Both the position numbers and the translations under genes were made by a program. 38,653 bases of DNA, taken from positions 6,306 to 44,958 of the forward strand of contig JAFDWK010000067.1 in NCBI GenBank assembly GCA_018268515.1, read 5' to 3'. This stretch comes from Actinomycetota bacterium. Its GTDB lineage: Bacteria > Actinomycetota > Actinomycetes > Actinomycetales > Microbacteriaceae. This document shows positions 24,251-33,690 of the stretch, one piece after another (within the stretch, counting starts at the first letter, position 1; every line of letters begins with the position of its first letter). A model generated the notes under the pieces. That model did not search any database and was not told where the DNA came from. It worked only from the letters and a program-made list of their open reading frames with translations.

Positions 24251-26143
24251 ATGAGCATGATGGCCAGGATGGGCGGCGTGCGCGGAGGCCGCCCGGTGGA
24301 CGAAGCCGCTCAGCGCCTGCAGAACGCCGAGGCGCCGCGGATCCCCGACCTCGGGCGTCGGGTGGTCGCGCTGTTCCGGCCGTACCGCAATCGGATCCTG
24401 CTGACGGTCCTGCTCGTCATCGTCGGCGCGGCGCTCGGGGTCATCCCGCCGCTGCTGGTGCAGAAGGTGTTCGACGACGCCCTCTTCCCGCACAGCGGTG
24501 CGGGGCCGCAGCTCGGGCTCCTCGTGGTGCTCGTGGTGTCGATGATCGGCCTCTACCTGCTGTCCTCCGGGCTGGGCGTCGTGCAGACCTGGCTCACCTC
24601 GACCGTCGGCAACAGCGTCACCGGCGACCTGCGCGTGCGGCTCTTCGAGCACCTGCAGTCGATGGAGCTGGGCTTCTTCACCCGCACCAAGACCGGTGTG
24701 ATCCAGTCGCGGCTGCAGAACGACGTCGGCGGCGTCTCCGGCGTGCTGACCAGCACGGTCACGAGCATCCTCGGCAACACGGTCACGGTGATCGCCTCGC
24801 TCGTCGCGATGATCCTGCTGGACTGGCGGCTCACGATCATCGCGGTATGCGTCATGCCGATCCTGGTGCTCGTGCAGCGCCGGGTCGGGCAGGTGCGCGC
24901 GCGGATCGCCGGGCAGACGCAGGAGTCGCTGTCCGAGCTCACCGCGATCACGCAGGAGACGCTGAGCGTCTCGGGGATACTGCTCTCCAAGTCGTTCAAC
25001 CGGCAGCGCTCCGAGTCCGCGCGCTATCAGGCGCAGAACCGCACCCAGATCGGCCTCCAGGTGCGCACCGCGATGAGCGGTCAGGGCTTCTTCGCGGTGG
25101 TGTCGGTGCTGATGTCGAGCGTGCCGGCGATCATCTACCTGGTTGCGGGGTTCCTCGTCGCCGGCGGCACGGGATCGATCACGGCCGGAGCCATCGTCGC
25201 CTTCACGACCGTGCAGGCCCGCCTTCTCATGCCGCTGATCGGACTCATGCGCGTGGCGCTCGATGTGCAGACGTCGCGGGCGCTGTTCGCGCGCATCTTC
25301 GAGTATCTCGACCTGGTGCCGCAGATCCAGGACGCGCCGGACGCCCGGGCCGCGGCCGAGGCCCCCGGCCCGCGCGGCCGCCTCGAGTTCCGCGATGTGC
25401 GGTTCCGCTACCCCGACGCATCATCGGCCGCACGCGACACCCTGCAGGGGATCTCGTTCACGGCAGAGCCCGGGCAGCACGTCGCCTTCGTCGGTCCCTC
25501 GGGCGCGGGCAAGACCACGATCCTCTATCTCGCACCGCGGCTGTACGAGGCGTCCGGCGGGGCCGTGCTCTTCGACGGCGCCGACGTGCGCGACCTCACG
25601 CAGGAGTCGATCATCGACGAGATCGGGATCGTGTCGCAGGAGACCTACCTGTTCCACGCCACGATCCGGGAGAACCTGGTCTACGCCAAACCGGACGCGA
25701 CCGACGAGGAGCTGGTGGCGGCGTGCACGGCTGCCAACATCCACCACGTGATCGCCGGCTTCGAGGACGGGTACGACACCGTGGTGGGGGAGCGCGGCTA
25801 TCGGCTCTCCGGGGGTGAGAAGCAGCGCATCGCGATCGCGCGGGTGCTTCTGAAGGATCCGCCTGTGCTGCTGCTGGACGAGGCGACCTCGGCGCTCGAC
25901 ACCGTCTCCGAGCGGGTGGTGCAGGAGGCGCTGGACGAGGCCGCGAAGGGCCGCACCACGCTCACGATCGCGCACCGGCTGTCCACGGTGATCGGCGCCG
26001 ACGTGATCCACGTCGTGGAGGCGGGGCGCATCGTCGAATCCGGCACGCACGCCGAGCTGCTCGCGCAGGGCGGACTGTATGCGGATCTCGCCGCGCAGCA
26101 GGTCGCTGCGGCCCGGATCGACGACGACGTCCGCTCGGCCTGA
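24251..26143 (+). CDS. ABC exporter, fused membrane and ATPase domains
   Basis: 630-residue half-transporter that works as a dimer. The six-span membrane domain covers about 45-345, and the ATPase domain starts near 378 with Walker A GPSGAGKT (415-422), the Q-loop Q463, the signature LSGGEKQ (519-525), Walker B VLLLDEAT (539-546, catalytic E544) and the switch His in IAHRLST. All are intact. The layout is that of MsbA/LmrA-type multidrug or lipid exporters. The ATG at 24251 has GAGGGCAGGGG upstream; earlier in-frame codons encode an Arg-rich leader that is unlikely. Confidence 0.93.
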   Translation: MSMMARMGGVRGGRPVDEAAQRLQNAEAPRIPDLGRRVVALFRPYRNRILLTVLLVIVGAALGVIPPLLVQKVFDDALFPHSGAGPQLGLLVVLVVSMIGLYLLSSGLGVVQTWLTSTVGNSVTGDLRVRLFEHLQSMELGFFTRTKTGVIQSRLQNDVGGVSGVLTSTVTSILGNTVTVIASLVAMILLDWRLTIIAVCVMPILVLVQRRVGQVRARIAGQTQESLSELTAITQETLSVSGILLSKSFNRQRSESARYQAQNRTQIGLQVRTAMSGQGFFAVVSVLMSSVPAIIYLVAGFLVAGGTGSITAGAIVAFTTVQARLLMPLIGLMRVALDVQTSRALFARIFEYLDLVPQIQDAPDARAAAEAPGPRGRLEFRDVRFRYPDASSAARDTLQGISFTAEPGQHVAFVGPSGAGKTTILYLAPRLYEASGGAVLFDGADVRDLTQESIIDEIGIVSQETYLFHATIRENLVYAKPDATDEELVAACTAANIHHVIAGFEDGYDTVVGERGYRLSGGEKQRIAIARVLLKDPPVLLLDEATSALDTVSERVVQEALDEAAKGRTTLTIAHRLSTVIGADVIHVVEAGRIVESGTHAELLAQGGLYADLAAQQVAAARIDDDVRSA

Positions 26144-26174
26144 GCGGCCTGCCGAAGACGGAGGGCCGGTGCGC

Positions 26175-26948
26175 TCAGTGCGCGCTCAGCCCGCCGTCCA
26201 CGAACAGGGAGTGCCCCGTGACGTAGGCGGATCCGGCTCCCGCGAGGAACACGGCGGCACCGGCGAAGTCGGAGGGCAGTCCGTTGCGACCGATCATCGT
26301 GCGGGCGGCGAGCGCCGCGATCTGCTGCGGATCCTCCTGCAGGCGGGCGTTGAGCGGCGTCAGCACGAAACCGGGTACGAGTGTGTTGCTGGTGACCCCG
26401 GCGCCGCCCCACGCCTCCGCCTCGGAGCGCATCAGGGATTCCAGCGCACCCTTCGAGACGCCGTAGATCCCGCTGCCGACGAAGGCACGGTGCGCCTGCT
26501 GCGAACTGATGTGGATGAGGCGGCCGTAACCGCGCTCGGCCATACCTGTGGCGTACCGCTGGCCGAGCAGGAACGGGGCGAGCGCGTTCACGGTCATCGT
26601 GGCGTCCCAGTCGGCCTCGGTGATGTCCGCGAAGGGCGGGCGGATGTTGATCCCGGCGGAGTTCACCAGGATGTCGGGCTCGCCGAACGGCAAGGCCGCA
26701 GCCTCGCCCGCCGCGCGGATTCCGTCGCGTGTGGCCAGGTCTCCGACGACGCCCGCGGCCCGGCAGTCGGCGTCGGTGAGTTCGCGCACGGTCTCGTCGA
26801 TCCGCTCGGCGCCGCGGGCGACGATCACGGTCGAGGCACCGGCGCGGGCGAGCGCGGTCGCGATGCCGCGGCCGATGCCGGAGCTGCCGCCGGTGACGAC
26901 GGCGGTGCGGCCGTCGAGGGAGAAGAGGCCGGAGAGATAGTCGTTCAT
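26175..26948 (-). CDS. Short-chain dehydrogenase/reductase
   Basis: 257-residue classical SDR. The cofactor loop is TGGSSGIG (19-26), NSAG is at 96-99, and the catalytic residues are S148 or S149, Y162 and K166 (YGVSK). FVDGG at the end is the usual C-terminus. VARG after the second strand, with R45, suggests NADP(H), but this is a weak sign. AGGAGG lies directly before the ATG. The overall look is of a gluconate 5-dehydrogenase or a 3-oxoacyl reductase relative; substrate unknown. It converges with the ABC exporter. Confidence 0.9.
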   Translation of the reverse strand: MNDYLSGLFSLDGRTAVVTGGSSGIGRGIATALARAGASTVIVARGAERIDETVRELTDADCRAAGVVGDLATRDGIRAAGEAAALPFGEPDILVNSAGINIRPPFADITEADWDATMTVNALAPFLLGQRYATGMAERGYGRLIHISSQQAHRAFVGSGIYGVSKGALESLMRSEAEAWGGAGVTSNTLVPGFVLTPLNARLQEDPQQIAALAARTMIGRNGLPSDFAGAAVFLAGAGSAYVTGHSLFVDGGLSAH

Positions 26949-27019
26949 GGTCCTCCTGATTCTGCTCGGCCCGGCAGAGGCCGGCGCGCACGCGTCGGCC
27001 GTCCGGGCGGTGGCCGCGG

Positions 27020-27961
27020 CTACCAGCGCAGCGCGGCGGCGAGGGTGGGATCCACGCGGGCGTCGGCGAACTCGGGGAGTGCCTCGAGCTCTTCGAGGAA
27101 CGCTCGGACCGCCGCAGGATAGGCGGGGTCGGAGTGGGTGCCGGCGATCTCCTGGAGCGGCGGCACGTCCATCGCGAGGATGAGGTCGAGCCTGGCGACG
27201 ATGGCGGCGTGCGCGGCCGCCTGTTGCAGCACGGCGATGCCCCCGCGCAGCGCGGCCAGGTAGTCGCGCAGCACGCGCAGGCGGTGCTTGCCCTGCGTGA
27301 TCGAGGTGCCGTCCTCCCGCAGCCGCCACTGCACGACCACGTCGGGGATGACGTCGAAGGCGCGCGCGGTCGTGTACATCCGCTGCGCCACGATCTGGTC
27401 CTCGTAGGCCACGCCCTCCGGGAACCGGAGCTCCTGCCAGAACGCCGTGCGGCTGATCTTCGACCACGCCACGATGTTCGCCGACGCGGCCGGGTGCGCG
27501 AAGATCGTGGTCCCGAGGCGCTCCGGATCCGTCGCCGCCGCGACCCAGGGCTGCACACGTCCGGGCGCATAGCGCTCGCCGTCCCAGCGGGAGCGCACGT
27601 AGGCGCCCGCCACGAAGTCGCTGCCGGTCGCGGCGAGCGTGCCCGTCATCCGTTCGAGGGCGGTCGGGGTCAGCTCATCGTCCCCGTCGAGGAAGCCGAG
27701 GTACTCGGTGTCGACGAGCTCGAGCGCCGCGTTGCGGGCGCCGCCGAGCCCGCGGGCCTCGGCATGACGGAGCACTGTGAACCGGGGATCCGCGGCCGCC
27801 GCAGCTTCGAAGATCCCGCCGGTGTCGTCGCGGGATCCGTCATCGACGAGGATCGCCCGCCAGGAGGGCTCCGTCTGCGCGCGCAGCGAGTCGAGAGCGG
27901 CGGGCGCGAAGTCGGCGATGTCGCGACCGGGCACGATCACGGTCACGAGCGGGGCGGGCAC
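27020..27961 (-). CDS. Glycosyltransferase family 2
   Basis: 313 residues. The GT-A fold has VTVIVPGRDIADFAPAALDSL at 6-26, VDDGSRDDT at 39-47 and the metal-binding LDGDDE at 91-96, followed by the acceptor-side YEDQIVAQRMY. It has no membrane span, and the C-terminal third is helical. It may add sugars to a cell-wall or teichoic-acid-like polymer, by family analogy only. The GTG start has TAGACT six bases upstream; that hexamer also contains the stop codon of the cysteine desulfurase gene, so the gene has its own promoter beside read-through from the NAD operon. Confidence 0.88.
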   Translation of the reverse strand: MPAPLVTVIVPGRDIADFAPAALDSLRAQTEPSWRAILVDDGSRDDTGGIFEAAAAADPRFTVLRHAEARGLGGARNAALELVDTEYLGFLDGDDELTPTALERMTGTLAATGSDFVAGAYVRSRWDGERYAPGRVQPWVAAATDPERLGTTIFAHPAASANIVAWSKISRTAFWQELRFPEGVAYEDQIVAQRMYTTARAFDVIPDVVVQWRLREDGTSITQGKHRLRVLRDYLAALRGGIAVLQQAAAHAAIVARLDLILAMDVPPLQEIAGTHSDPAYPAAVRAFLEELEALPEFADARVDPTLAAALRW

Positions 27962-27967
27962 CTCGCC

Positions 27968-27973
27968 AGTCTA
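27968..27973 (-). promoter_or_regulatory. -10 element of the glycosyltransferase (TAGACT), leaderless start
   Basis: TAGACT on the minus strand ends 6 bases before the GTG. Its first three bases are the stop codon of the upstream cysteine desulfurase gene. Confidence 0.55.
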
Positions 27974-29116
27974 GGAGCGCACGGAGGCCACGGCGTCGGC
28001 GACGAGATGTGCGAGCCGTTCCGGGCCGTCGCCGGGAAGGCCCGCGTGGCCGAGCGTGAAGCGCACGGCGGTCTGTGCGATCGCCGGGTCGATGCCGCAG
28101 GCGAGCAGCACATGCGAGGGTTCGTCGCTGCCCGCCGCGCACGCGGACCCGCTGGAGGACACGACGCCGCGCCGCTCCAGTTCGAGCAGGACGGCTTCGC
28201 CGGAGACCTCGGCGAAGGTGAAGCTCGCGGTGCCGGGGAGGCGCCGTTCCGGATCCCCGGTGAGATGCGCCGTCGGCACCGCCGTGAGGATCGCCGCGAT
28301 GAGCCGCGCGGATTGCGCGCCGACGCGGGCGGCGGCCTCGGCGCGTTCGCCTTCGGCCAGCTCGAGCGCCGTGGCCAGGGCGACCGCCCCCGCCACGTTC
28401 TCGGTGCCGGAGCGGCGTCCGCGCTCCTGACCGCCGCCGTGCACGAGCGGCTCGAGCGGCACGCGTCCGCGCACCGCGAGCGCGCCGATGCCCTTGGGCG
28501 CGCCCAGCTTGTGGCCGGCGAGCGCGATCGCATCGGCGCCGAGGCCCGACAGCGGTAGCCAGCCGGCGGACTGCACCGCGTCGACATGCAGCGGGATGCG
28601 GTGGGCGGCGGCAACCGCTGCGATGCCCGCGACGTCCTGGATCGTGCCGATCTCGTTGTTCGCGTGGCCGATCGCGATCAGCGCGGTGTCCTCTCGGATC
28701 GCCGCCGCGACGGCGCCCGGATCCACCCGTCCCGCGCCGTCGACGGGAACAAGGGTCGCCTGCACCGCGTGGAAGCGCTCGAGATGGCCGACCGATTCCA
28801 GGATCGACTCGTGCTCGATCGGGGTCGTGATCACGTGCCGCCCACCCCGGCCCAGCGCGGCCAGCACGATGCCCTTGACCGCGAGGTTGTTCGCCTCGGT
28901 GCCGCCCGCGGTGAAGACCACGTCGCCGGCGCGCATCCCCAGCACGCGCGCCACCCGGGCGCGAGCGTCCTCCAGCGCCGCGGACGCGGTCTCACCCACG
29001 GTGTGGTGACTGGAGGGGTTCCCGAACGCCCGAGTGAGAAAGGGCGCCATCGCCTCGAGCACCTCCGGGCGCACCGGAGACGTCGCCGCGTGATCGAGGT
29101 AGAGCGGGGCGGACAC
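27971..29116 (-). CDS. Cysteine desulfurase, NAD-operon type
   Basis: 381-residue NifS/IscS-like PLP enzyme that takes sulfur from cysteine. Cofactor Lys is K203 (AGHKLGAPKG), the PLP-stacking His is H102 (PIEHES), and the catalytic Cys is C326 in SSGSACAAGS. It is the last gene of nrtR-nadABC, starting 1 base after the nadC stop, so it most likely builds the [4Fe-4S] cluster of NadA, as in other Gram-positive NAD operons. The GTG start is directly followed by the conserved LYLDHAATSP. Confidence 0.93.
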   Translation of the reverse strand: MSAPLYLDHAATSPVRPEVLEAMAPFLTRAFGNPSSHHTVGETASAALEDARARVARVLGMRAGDVVFTAGGTEANNLAVKGIVLAALGRGGRHVITTPIEHESILESVGHLERFHAVQATLVPVDGAGRVDPGAVAAAIREDTALIAIGHANNEIGTIQDVAGIAAVAAAHRIPLHVDAVQSAGWLPLSGLGADAIALAGHKLGAPKGIGALAVRGRVPLEPLVHGGGQERGRRSGTENVAGAVALATALELAEGERAEAAARVGAQSARLIAAILTAVPTAHLTGDPERRLPGTASFTFAEVSGEAVLLELERRGVVSSSGSACAAGSDEPSHVLLACGIDPAIAQTAVRFTLGHAGLPGDGPERLAHLVADAVASVRS

Positions 29117-29117
29117 G

Positions 29118-30002
29118 TCAGCCGTTCTGCGGATCCGCGTCGATCCGCAGGTCCAGCCCGAGATCCAGCGCCCGTGCGGAGTGCGTGAGCGCGCCCACCG
29201 AGATCACGTCCACCCCGGTGCCCGCGATCGCGCGCACGGTGTCGAGGTTCACGCCGCCCGAGGCCTCGGCGGTCGCACGTCCGGCGATCAGCGCGACCCC
29301 GGCACGCAGATCCTCCAGGGAGAAGTTGTCGAGCAGCACGGTGTGCGCGCCGCCCTCCAGCACCGCCGGGATCTGGTCGAGCCGATCCACCTCGACCACG
29401 ACATGGGTGGTGTGCGGCAGCGTCGCGATCGCCTCGCGCAGCGCGGTGGCGAGGTCCTGCCCGCCCCGGCTCAGCACGGCGAGGTGGTTGTCCTTGGCCA
29501 TCACGGCGTCCGAGAGCGAGAAGCGGTGGTTGCGTCCGCCGCCGGCGAGCACGGCATGCCGCTCGAACGCGCGCAGGCCGGGAGTGGTCTTACGGGTGTC
29601 GGCGATGCGCACCCGCTTGCCGTCGGGGCCGGCGCCCTCGACCGCGGTCACGTAGGCCGCGGTCAGCGTGGCGATACCGCTGAGGCGCTGGGTGAAGTTC
29701 AGCGCCACACGTTCGGCCGTGAGCAGGCTGCGCGCGGATCCGGTCACGGTCGCCAGCACGTCACCGGCCGCGAACGCGTCGCCGTCCGCGACGTGCAGGT
29801 CGACGACCGTCGCCGGATCCGTGAGCGTGAACGCGGCGGCGAAGACGCCGCCGCCGGCCAGCACACCGGGCTCGCGCGCGACGAGATCGGCGGTCGCCGT
29901 CGCGTCGGCAGGAAGCAGCGCGGTGCTCGTCAGATCGCCCCAGGGGGCGTCCTCTTCGAGGGCGGCGCCGACGACGCGGGTGAGGAGGGCGGGGGTGAGC
30001 AT
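29118..30002 (-). CDS. nadC: Nicotinate-nucleotide pyrophosphorylase (quinolinate phosphoribosyltransferase)
   Basis: 294 residues. Converts quinolinate and PRPP to nicotinate mononucleotide. Typical motifs are EDAPWGDLTS, RVALNFTQRLSGIATLT, RIADTRKTTPGLR and GGGRNHRFSLSDAVMAKDNH, with EVDRLDQ and LLDNFS in the barrel and GVNLDTVRAIAGTGVDVISVGALTHS at the end. All basic phosphate-binding residues appear present. Its ATG overlaps the nadB stop by one base. Third and final step of the de novo route encoded here. Confidence 0.96.
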   Translation of the reverse strand: MLTPALLTRVVGAALEEDAPWGDLTSTALLPADATATADLVAREPGVLAGGGVFAAAFTLTDPATVVDLHVADGDAFAAGDVLATVTGSARSLLTAERVALNFTQRLSGIATLTAAYVTAVEGAGPDGKRVRIADTRKTTPGLRAFERHAVLAGGGRNHRFSLSDAVMAKDNHLAVLSRGGQDLATALREAIATLPHTTHVVVEVDRLDQIPAVLEGGAHTVLLDNFSLEDLRAGVALIAGRATAEASGGVNLDTVRAIAGTGVDVISVGALTHSARALDLGLDLRIDADPQNG

Positions 30003-31546
30003 CAGACTCCGATCAGAGCGGGCGAAGGTTCGAGATGGTGCGCGCCGACCGAGACCGGCCGGGCGAGGGCCGCGGCGATCATCGCCTCCGCGACCTGGAG
30101 CAGGTTGCGGTCCTCGACGGCTGCGCGGGTGAGACCTTCCGGCGGGCTCCAGGAACGGACCGTCGCCAGTGCCCGCTCGAGTCCCTCGACGGTGCGCAGC
30201 GGGCCGACCAGATCCCACATGAGCTCCTGCAGGGCGGGTCGGGAGAACGGACCGGGGAACGCGGCCGCCGAGTCCTCTTCGTCCCGCTGCGCATCCTCGC
30301 TCGACGTCCGGATCCAGGGCGTGTCCAGCGCCGCCGCCGCGCGCGCGCCGAACACGGCCCCTTCCAGCAGCGAGTTCGAGGCGAGCCGGTTGGCGCCGTG
30401 CACGCCTGTGCGCGCGGTCTCGCCGACCGCGTAGAGGCCGGGGAGCGTGGTGCGGCCGTCGGCATCCGTGGCCACGCCGCCCATGAGGTAGTGCGCGGCG
30501 GGGGTGACCGGGATGGGCCGGTGGGCCCAATCGAAGCCGCGCTCGCGCGTCACCCGGTCGATCGTGGGGAAGCGGCGTGCGAGACGCTCTGCGTTCCAAC
30601 CTTCGCGGCGGCACAGCCCGGTGGCGTCCAGGCGCACCGGGCCTCCCTGCTCCCGGGCGCGGCGGACGACGGCCCGCGTGACGACGTCGCGCGGGGCGAG
30701 CTCGCCGTCGGGGTGCGCGTCGAACGCGAAGCGGTGCCCGTCGTCGTCGACGAGGATCGCGCCCTCGCCGCGCACCGCCTCGGAGATCAGGAACGCCGGT
30801 CCCGGTGCGGCCAGGATCGTGGGATGGAACTGCACGAACTCCAGGTCGGCGACCGCGGCGCCCGCCCGCAGAGCAGCCGCGATGCCGTCACCCGTGCAGA
30901 CCGCAGGGGCGGTGGTGTGACGGAACAGCCGTCCCGCCCCGCCGGTCGCGAGGATCACGGCGTCCGCGGAGACGTCGACGATCCGTCCGGCGGCGAGGAG
31001 CCGGGCTCCGCGCACGGCGCCGTCGGAGACGAGCAGATCCACGAGCATCGTGTGCTCGTGGGCGGCGACGCCCGCGTCCCGCACGGCGCGCACGAGAGCG
31101 GCGGAGATCGCCGCCCCTGTGGCGTCACCGCCGGCGTGCGCGATCCGCGCGGCGGAGTGCGCCGCCTCGAGGCCGCGCAGGAGCCGCCCCTGGGGGTCGC
31201 GGTCGAAGGGCACCCCGCGGGCGACCAGCTCGGCGATCCGCGCCGGCGCCTCGCCGACGAGCACGTCGACCGCGGTGGGGTCCGAGAGGCCCGCCCCCGC
31301 GGTGAGCGTGTCCGCGGCGTGCGCGGCGGGGGAGTCGGCCACGCCGTCGGCGTCCGCGTCGTACACCCCGGCGATGCCGCCCTGCGCGAGCGCGGTCGCG
31401 CCGTCGCCGAGGGCGTCCTTCACCACGACCTCGACACGGTGGCCGGCCTCGTGCGCGTGCAGCGCGGCGGTGAGGCCTGCGATGCCGCCGCCGATCACGA
31501 GCACGTGCAGCGCCTCGGGCGCGCGGCGCTCGCGGGAGGCGGTCAT
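30002..31546 (-). CDS. nadB: L-aspartate oxidase
   Basis: 514-residue FAD enzyme that oxidises L-aspartate to iminoaspartate. The FAD loop GGGIAG is at 19-24; DGATALAQGGIAGV, FVQFHPT, SEAVRGEGA, YLMGGV and HGANRLASNSLLEG are all present, as in succinate dehydrogenase flavoprotein relatives. The C-terminal helical domain includes RNLLQVAEAM. The ATG overlaps the nadA stop by ATGA. Its product is passed to NadA. Confidence 0.96.
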   Translation of the reverse strand: MTASRERRAPEALHVLVIGGGIAGLTAALHAHEAGHRVEVVVKDALGDGATALAQGGIAGVYDADADGVADSPAAHAADTLTAGAGLSDPTAVDVLVGEAPARIAELVARGVPFDRDPQGRLLRGLEAAHSAARIAHAGGDATGAAISAALVRAVRDAGVAAHEHTMLVDLLVSDGAVRGARLLAAGRIVDVSADAVILATGGAGRLFRHTTAPAVCTGDGIAAALRAGAAVADLEFVQFHPTILAAPGPAFLISEAVRGEGAILVDDDGHRFAFDAHPDGELAPRDVVTRAVVRRAREQGGPVRLDATGLCRREGWNAERLARRFPTIDRVTRERGFDWAHRPIPVTPAAHYLMGGVATDADGRTTLPGLYAVGETARTGVHGANRLASNSLLEGAVFGARAAAALDTPWIRTSSEDAQRDEEDSAAAFPGPFSRPALQELMWDLVGPLRTVEGLERALATVRSWSPPEGLTRAAVEDRNLLQVAEAMIAAALARPVSVGAHHLEPSPALIGV

Positions 31547-32916
31547 CAGGCCACCGCCACCGGATGGCGCGCCGCCAGCATGCGCTCGAGCGCGACCCGC
31601 GCCGGGTCCGCCACCTCCGCGGGAACCGTGATCCGGTTCGGGGTGCGCCCTGCCACGAGCTCCTCGAGCACCCAGGCGAGATAGCCGGGGTGGATCCGGT
31701 ACATCGTGGAGCAGGGGCAGACCACCGGATCCAGGCAGAAGATCTCGTGCTGCGGATACTGCGCCGCGAGCCGGCGGACGAGGTTGATCTCGGTGCCGAT
31801 CGCGAAGGTCGTGGGTTCGGTCGCGGCGTCGATGGCCTTGCGGATGTAGTCGGTGGATCCGGCCTCGTCGGCGGCGTCGACGACCTCCATCGGGCACTCG
31901 GGGTGCACGATCACGCGCACACCGGGGTGCTCGACGCGGGCCTGGTCGATCTGAGCGACGGTGAACCGGCGGTGCACCGAGCAGAAGCCGTGCCAGAGGA
32001 TGACGCGGGAGTCCTGCAGCTCGACCGCCGACGACCCGCCGAGCGGGCGGCGCGGATTCCACATCGGCATCTGCGCGAGCGGCACGCCCATCGCCTTCGC
32101 GGTGTTGCGGCCCAGGTGCTGGTCCGGGAAGAACAGGACGCGGCGACCCCGGGCGAACGCCCATTCCAGGACGGTGCGGGCGTTCGACGACGTGCACACG
32201 ATGCCGCCGTGACGCCCCACGAAGCCCTTGATGGCCGCGGAGGAGTTCATGTAGGTGACGGGGATCACCGGCACGAGGCCCTCGGCGTCGGGCTGATCCA
32301 GCGGGCCGAGCACGTCGGCGAGCTGCTCCCAGCAGTCCTCGACCTGGTCGATGTCGGCCATGTCCGCCATGGAGCAGCCCGCGGCGAGGTTCGGCAGGAT
32401 CACGGCCTGATCCCGGCCGGAAAGCAGATCCGCGGTCTCCGCCATGAAGTGCACCCCGCAGAACACGATGGCCTCCGCGTCCGGGTGCTGCTTCGCGAAC
32501 CCGGCGAGCTGGAACGAGTCGCCGACGTGGTCGGCGTGCCGCACGACCTCCTCGCGCTGATAGAAGTGCCCGAGCACCACGACGCGCTCGCCGAGGGTCG
32601 CCTTGGCCGCGCGGATCCGCTCGTGAAGCTCGTCCTCGTCCGCCTCGCGGTAGGCCGTGGGGAGCTCGCCCTGGCGGGGCGCGCCGGTCGGGATCACATC
32701 TCCCATGGAGGATCCGGGTCCGTATCCCGGGATCGTGTCGAAGTTCCACGGCCCTGCGGCGAGATCCGTCGTGCAGGTCGACTCCGTCGAGGCGCCTGTG
32801 ACGATGAGGCGCAGCGCGTGGTCGACGGACGGATCGATCGATGACGGTCCCTGACCCCGTCCGCTCGGTCCCCGACCCGTCGGTCGCTGAGCCTGTCGAA
32901 GGGAGGTGGTGCTCAT
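31546..32916 (-). CDS. nadA: Quinolinate synthase
   Basis: 456 residues; condenses iminoaspartate with DHAP to quinolinate using a [4Fe-4S] cluster. VVLGHFYQREEVV at 113-125, DSFQLAG, FCGVHFMAETA (C153), LPNLAAGCSMAD (C181), CTSSNA, HPECPMEVV and DPVVCPCSTMYRI give the family fold and the cysteines. It is longer than many NadA proteins: about 90 residues precede the domain. Residues 4-14 (TSLRQAQRPTG) come from the dispersed repeat. The ATG at 32916 overlaps the nrtR stop by ATGA; a later start near residue 71 (MGDVIP) cannot be ruled out. Confidence 0.95.
   Translation of the reverse strand: MSTTSLRQAQRPTGRGPSGRGQGPSSIDPSVDHALRLIVTGASTESTCTTDLAAGPWNFDTIPGYGPGSSMGDVIPTGAPRQGELPTAYREADEDELHERIRAAKATLGERVVVLGHFYQREEVVRHADHVGDSFQLAGFAKQHPDAEAIVFCGVHFMAETADLLSGRDQAVILPNLAAGCSMADMADIDQVEDCWEQLADVLGPLDQPDAEGLVPVIPVTYMNSSAAIKGFVGRHGGIVCTSSNARTVLEWAFARGRRVLFFPDQHLGRNTAKAMGVPLAQMPMWNPRRPLGGSSAVELQDSRVILWHGFCSVHRRFTVAQIDQARVEHPGVRVIVHPECPMEVVDAADEAGSTDYIRKAIDAATEPTTFAIGTEINLVRRLAAQYPQHEIFCLDPVVCPCSTMYRIHPGYLAWVLEELVAGRTPNRITVPAEVADPARVALERMLAARHPVAVA
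32881..32902. repeat. Dispersed repeat copy inside nadA
   Basis: CGGTCGCTGAGCCTGTCGAA and two further bases; one mismatch against the consensus formed with the gcvH arms. It is read in frame near the NadA N-terminus. Confidence 0.8.
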
Positions 32917-33659
32917 GAGGTTCTCGTCTCTTCGGGGGCGAGCGGGCCGCGATCGGCGAGCTCGACGTCGGTGGCATCGCGGTACAACCGCGCGGGCCGG
33001 TGGCTGCCCGTGCGGAACGCGTTGGTGGGGATGAGCGTCCTGGTCGCGTCGACCTGGCGGCGGAAGTTCGCCGGATCCAGGCGGCGGCCGAGGATCGTCT
33101 CGTAGGCCTCGCGCAGATCCGCGAGCGTGAACTCCGGGGGGAGGAACCCCTGTGCGACGCGGCTGTAGCCCGCCTTGTTGCGCAGCCGCCACAGGGCGTA
33201 TTCGATGATGTCGGCGTGGTCGAAGGCGAGGTCGGGGAGCGCGGACGCGTCGAACCAGGCGACGTTCTCGATCTCCTCGCCGGCCGCGCGGTGCGCCGCC
33301 AGCTGCTGATCGACGAGGTCTTCGCGTAGCAGCGCCCAGTACACGACCGAGATCACGCGACTGGGGGAGCGGTCCACCGCGCCGAAGGCGTACAGCTGCT
33401 CGAGGTAGCTGGGTGCGAGACCCGTGGTCTCGGCGAGGGTGCGTGCGGCGGCCGCGGCGAGTCCTTCGTGCGCGTCGAGCCAGCCGCCGGGCAGGGCCCA
33501 GGCGCCGGCGTGCGGATCGCGCGTGCGGCGGACCAGGGGCAGCGCGATGCGCGGAGCCGATCCCTGGCTCTGTCGGAGGGTGCCGTCCCGACGCATGGTG
33601 AGGATCACCGTCGAGACGGCGACGCGGATGCCGTCCTCGGATCCGGTGCTTCTGGTCAT
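32913..33659 (-). CDS. nrtR: NrtR-type regulator of NAD synthesis
   Basis: 248 residues: a Nudix domain at about 10-150 followed by a winged-helix DNA-binding domain (FTLADLREAYETILGRRLDPANFRRQV), the layout of NrtR, a repressor of NAD genes that responds to ADP-ribose. The Nudix box is degenerate: G59, E65, R73 and E77 remain, but the REUxEE core reads RTLAET, so hydrolysis is unlikely while ligand binding may remain. It leads nadABC and overlaps nadA by ATGA. GT-N7-AC sites at its promoter and start codon suggest self-regulation. GGAGG lies 11 bases before the ATG. Confidence 0.9.
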   Translation of the reverse strand: MTRSTGSEDGIRVAVSTVILTMRRDGTLRQSQGSAPRIALPLVRRTRDPHAGAWALPGGWLDAHEGLAAAAARTLAETTGLAPSYLEQLYAFGAVDRSPSRVISVVYWALLREDLVDQQLAAHRAAGEEIENVAWFDASALPDLAFDHADIIEYALWRLRNKAGYSRVAQGFLPPEFTLADLREAYETILGRRLDPANFRRQVDATRTLIPTNAFRTGSHRPARLYRDATDVELADRGPLAPEETRTS

Positions 33660-33665
33660 GGTGAC
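33655..33665. promoter_or_regulatory. NrtR site 2, over the nrtR start codon
   Basis: GTCATGGTGAC has the GT-N7-AC core of NrtR sites as I recall it from the family. It covers the start codon (33657-33659). In inverted orientation its 15-base surrounding block matches the one around site 1 at 13 of 15 positions. Confidence 0.6.
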
Positions 33666-33690
33666 TCTAACCTCCGGTCGCCATCTTATA

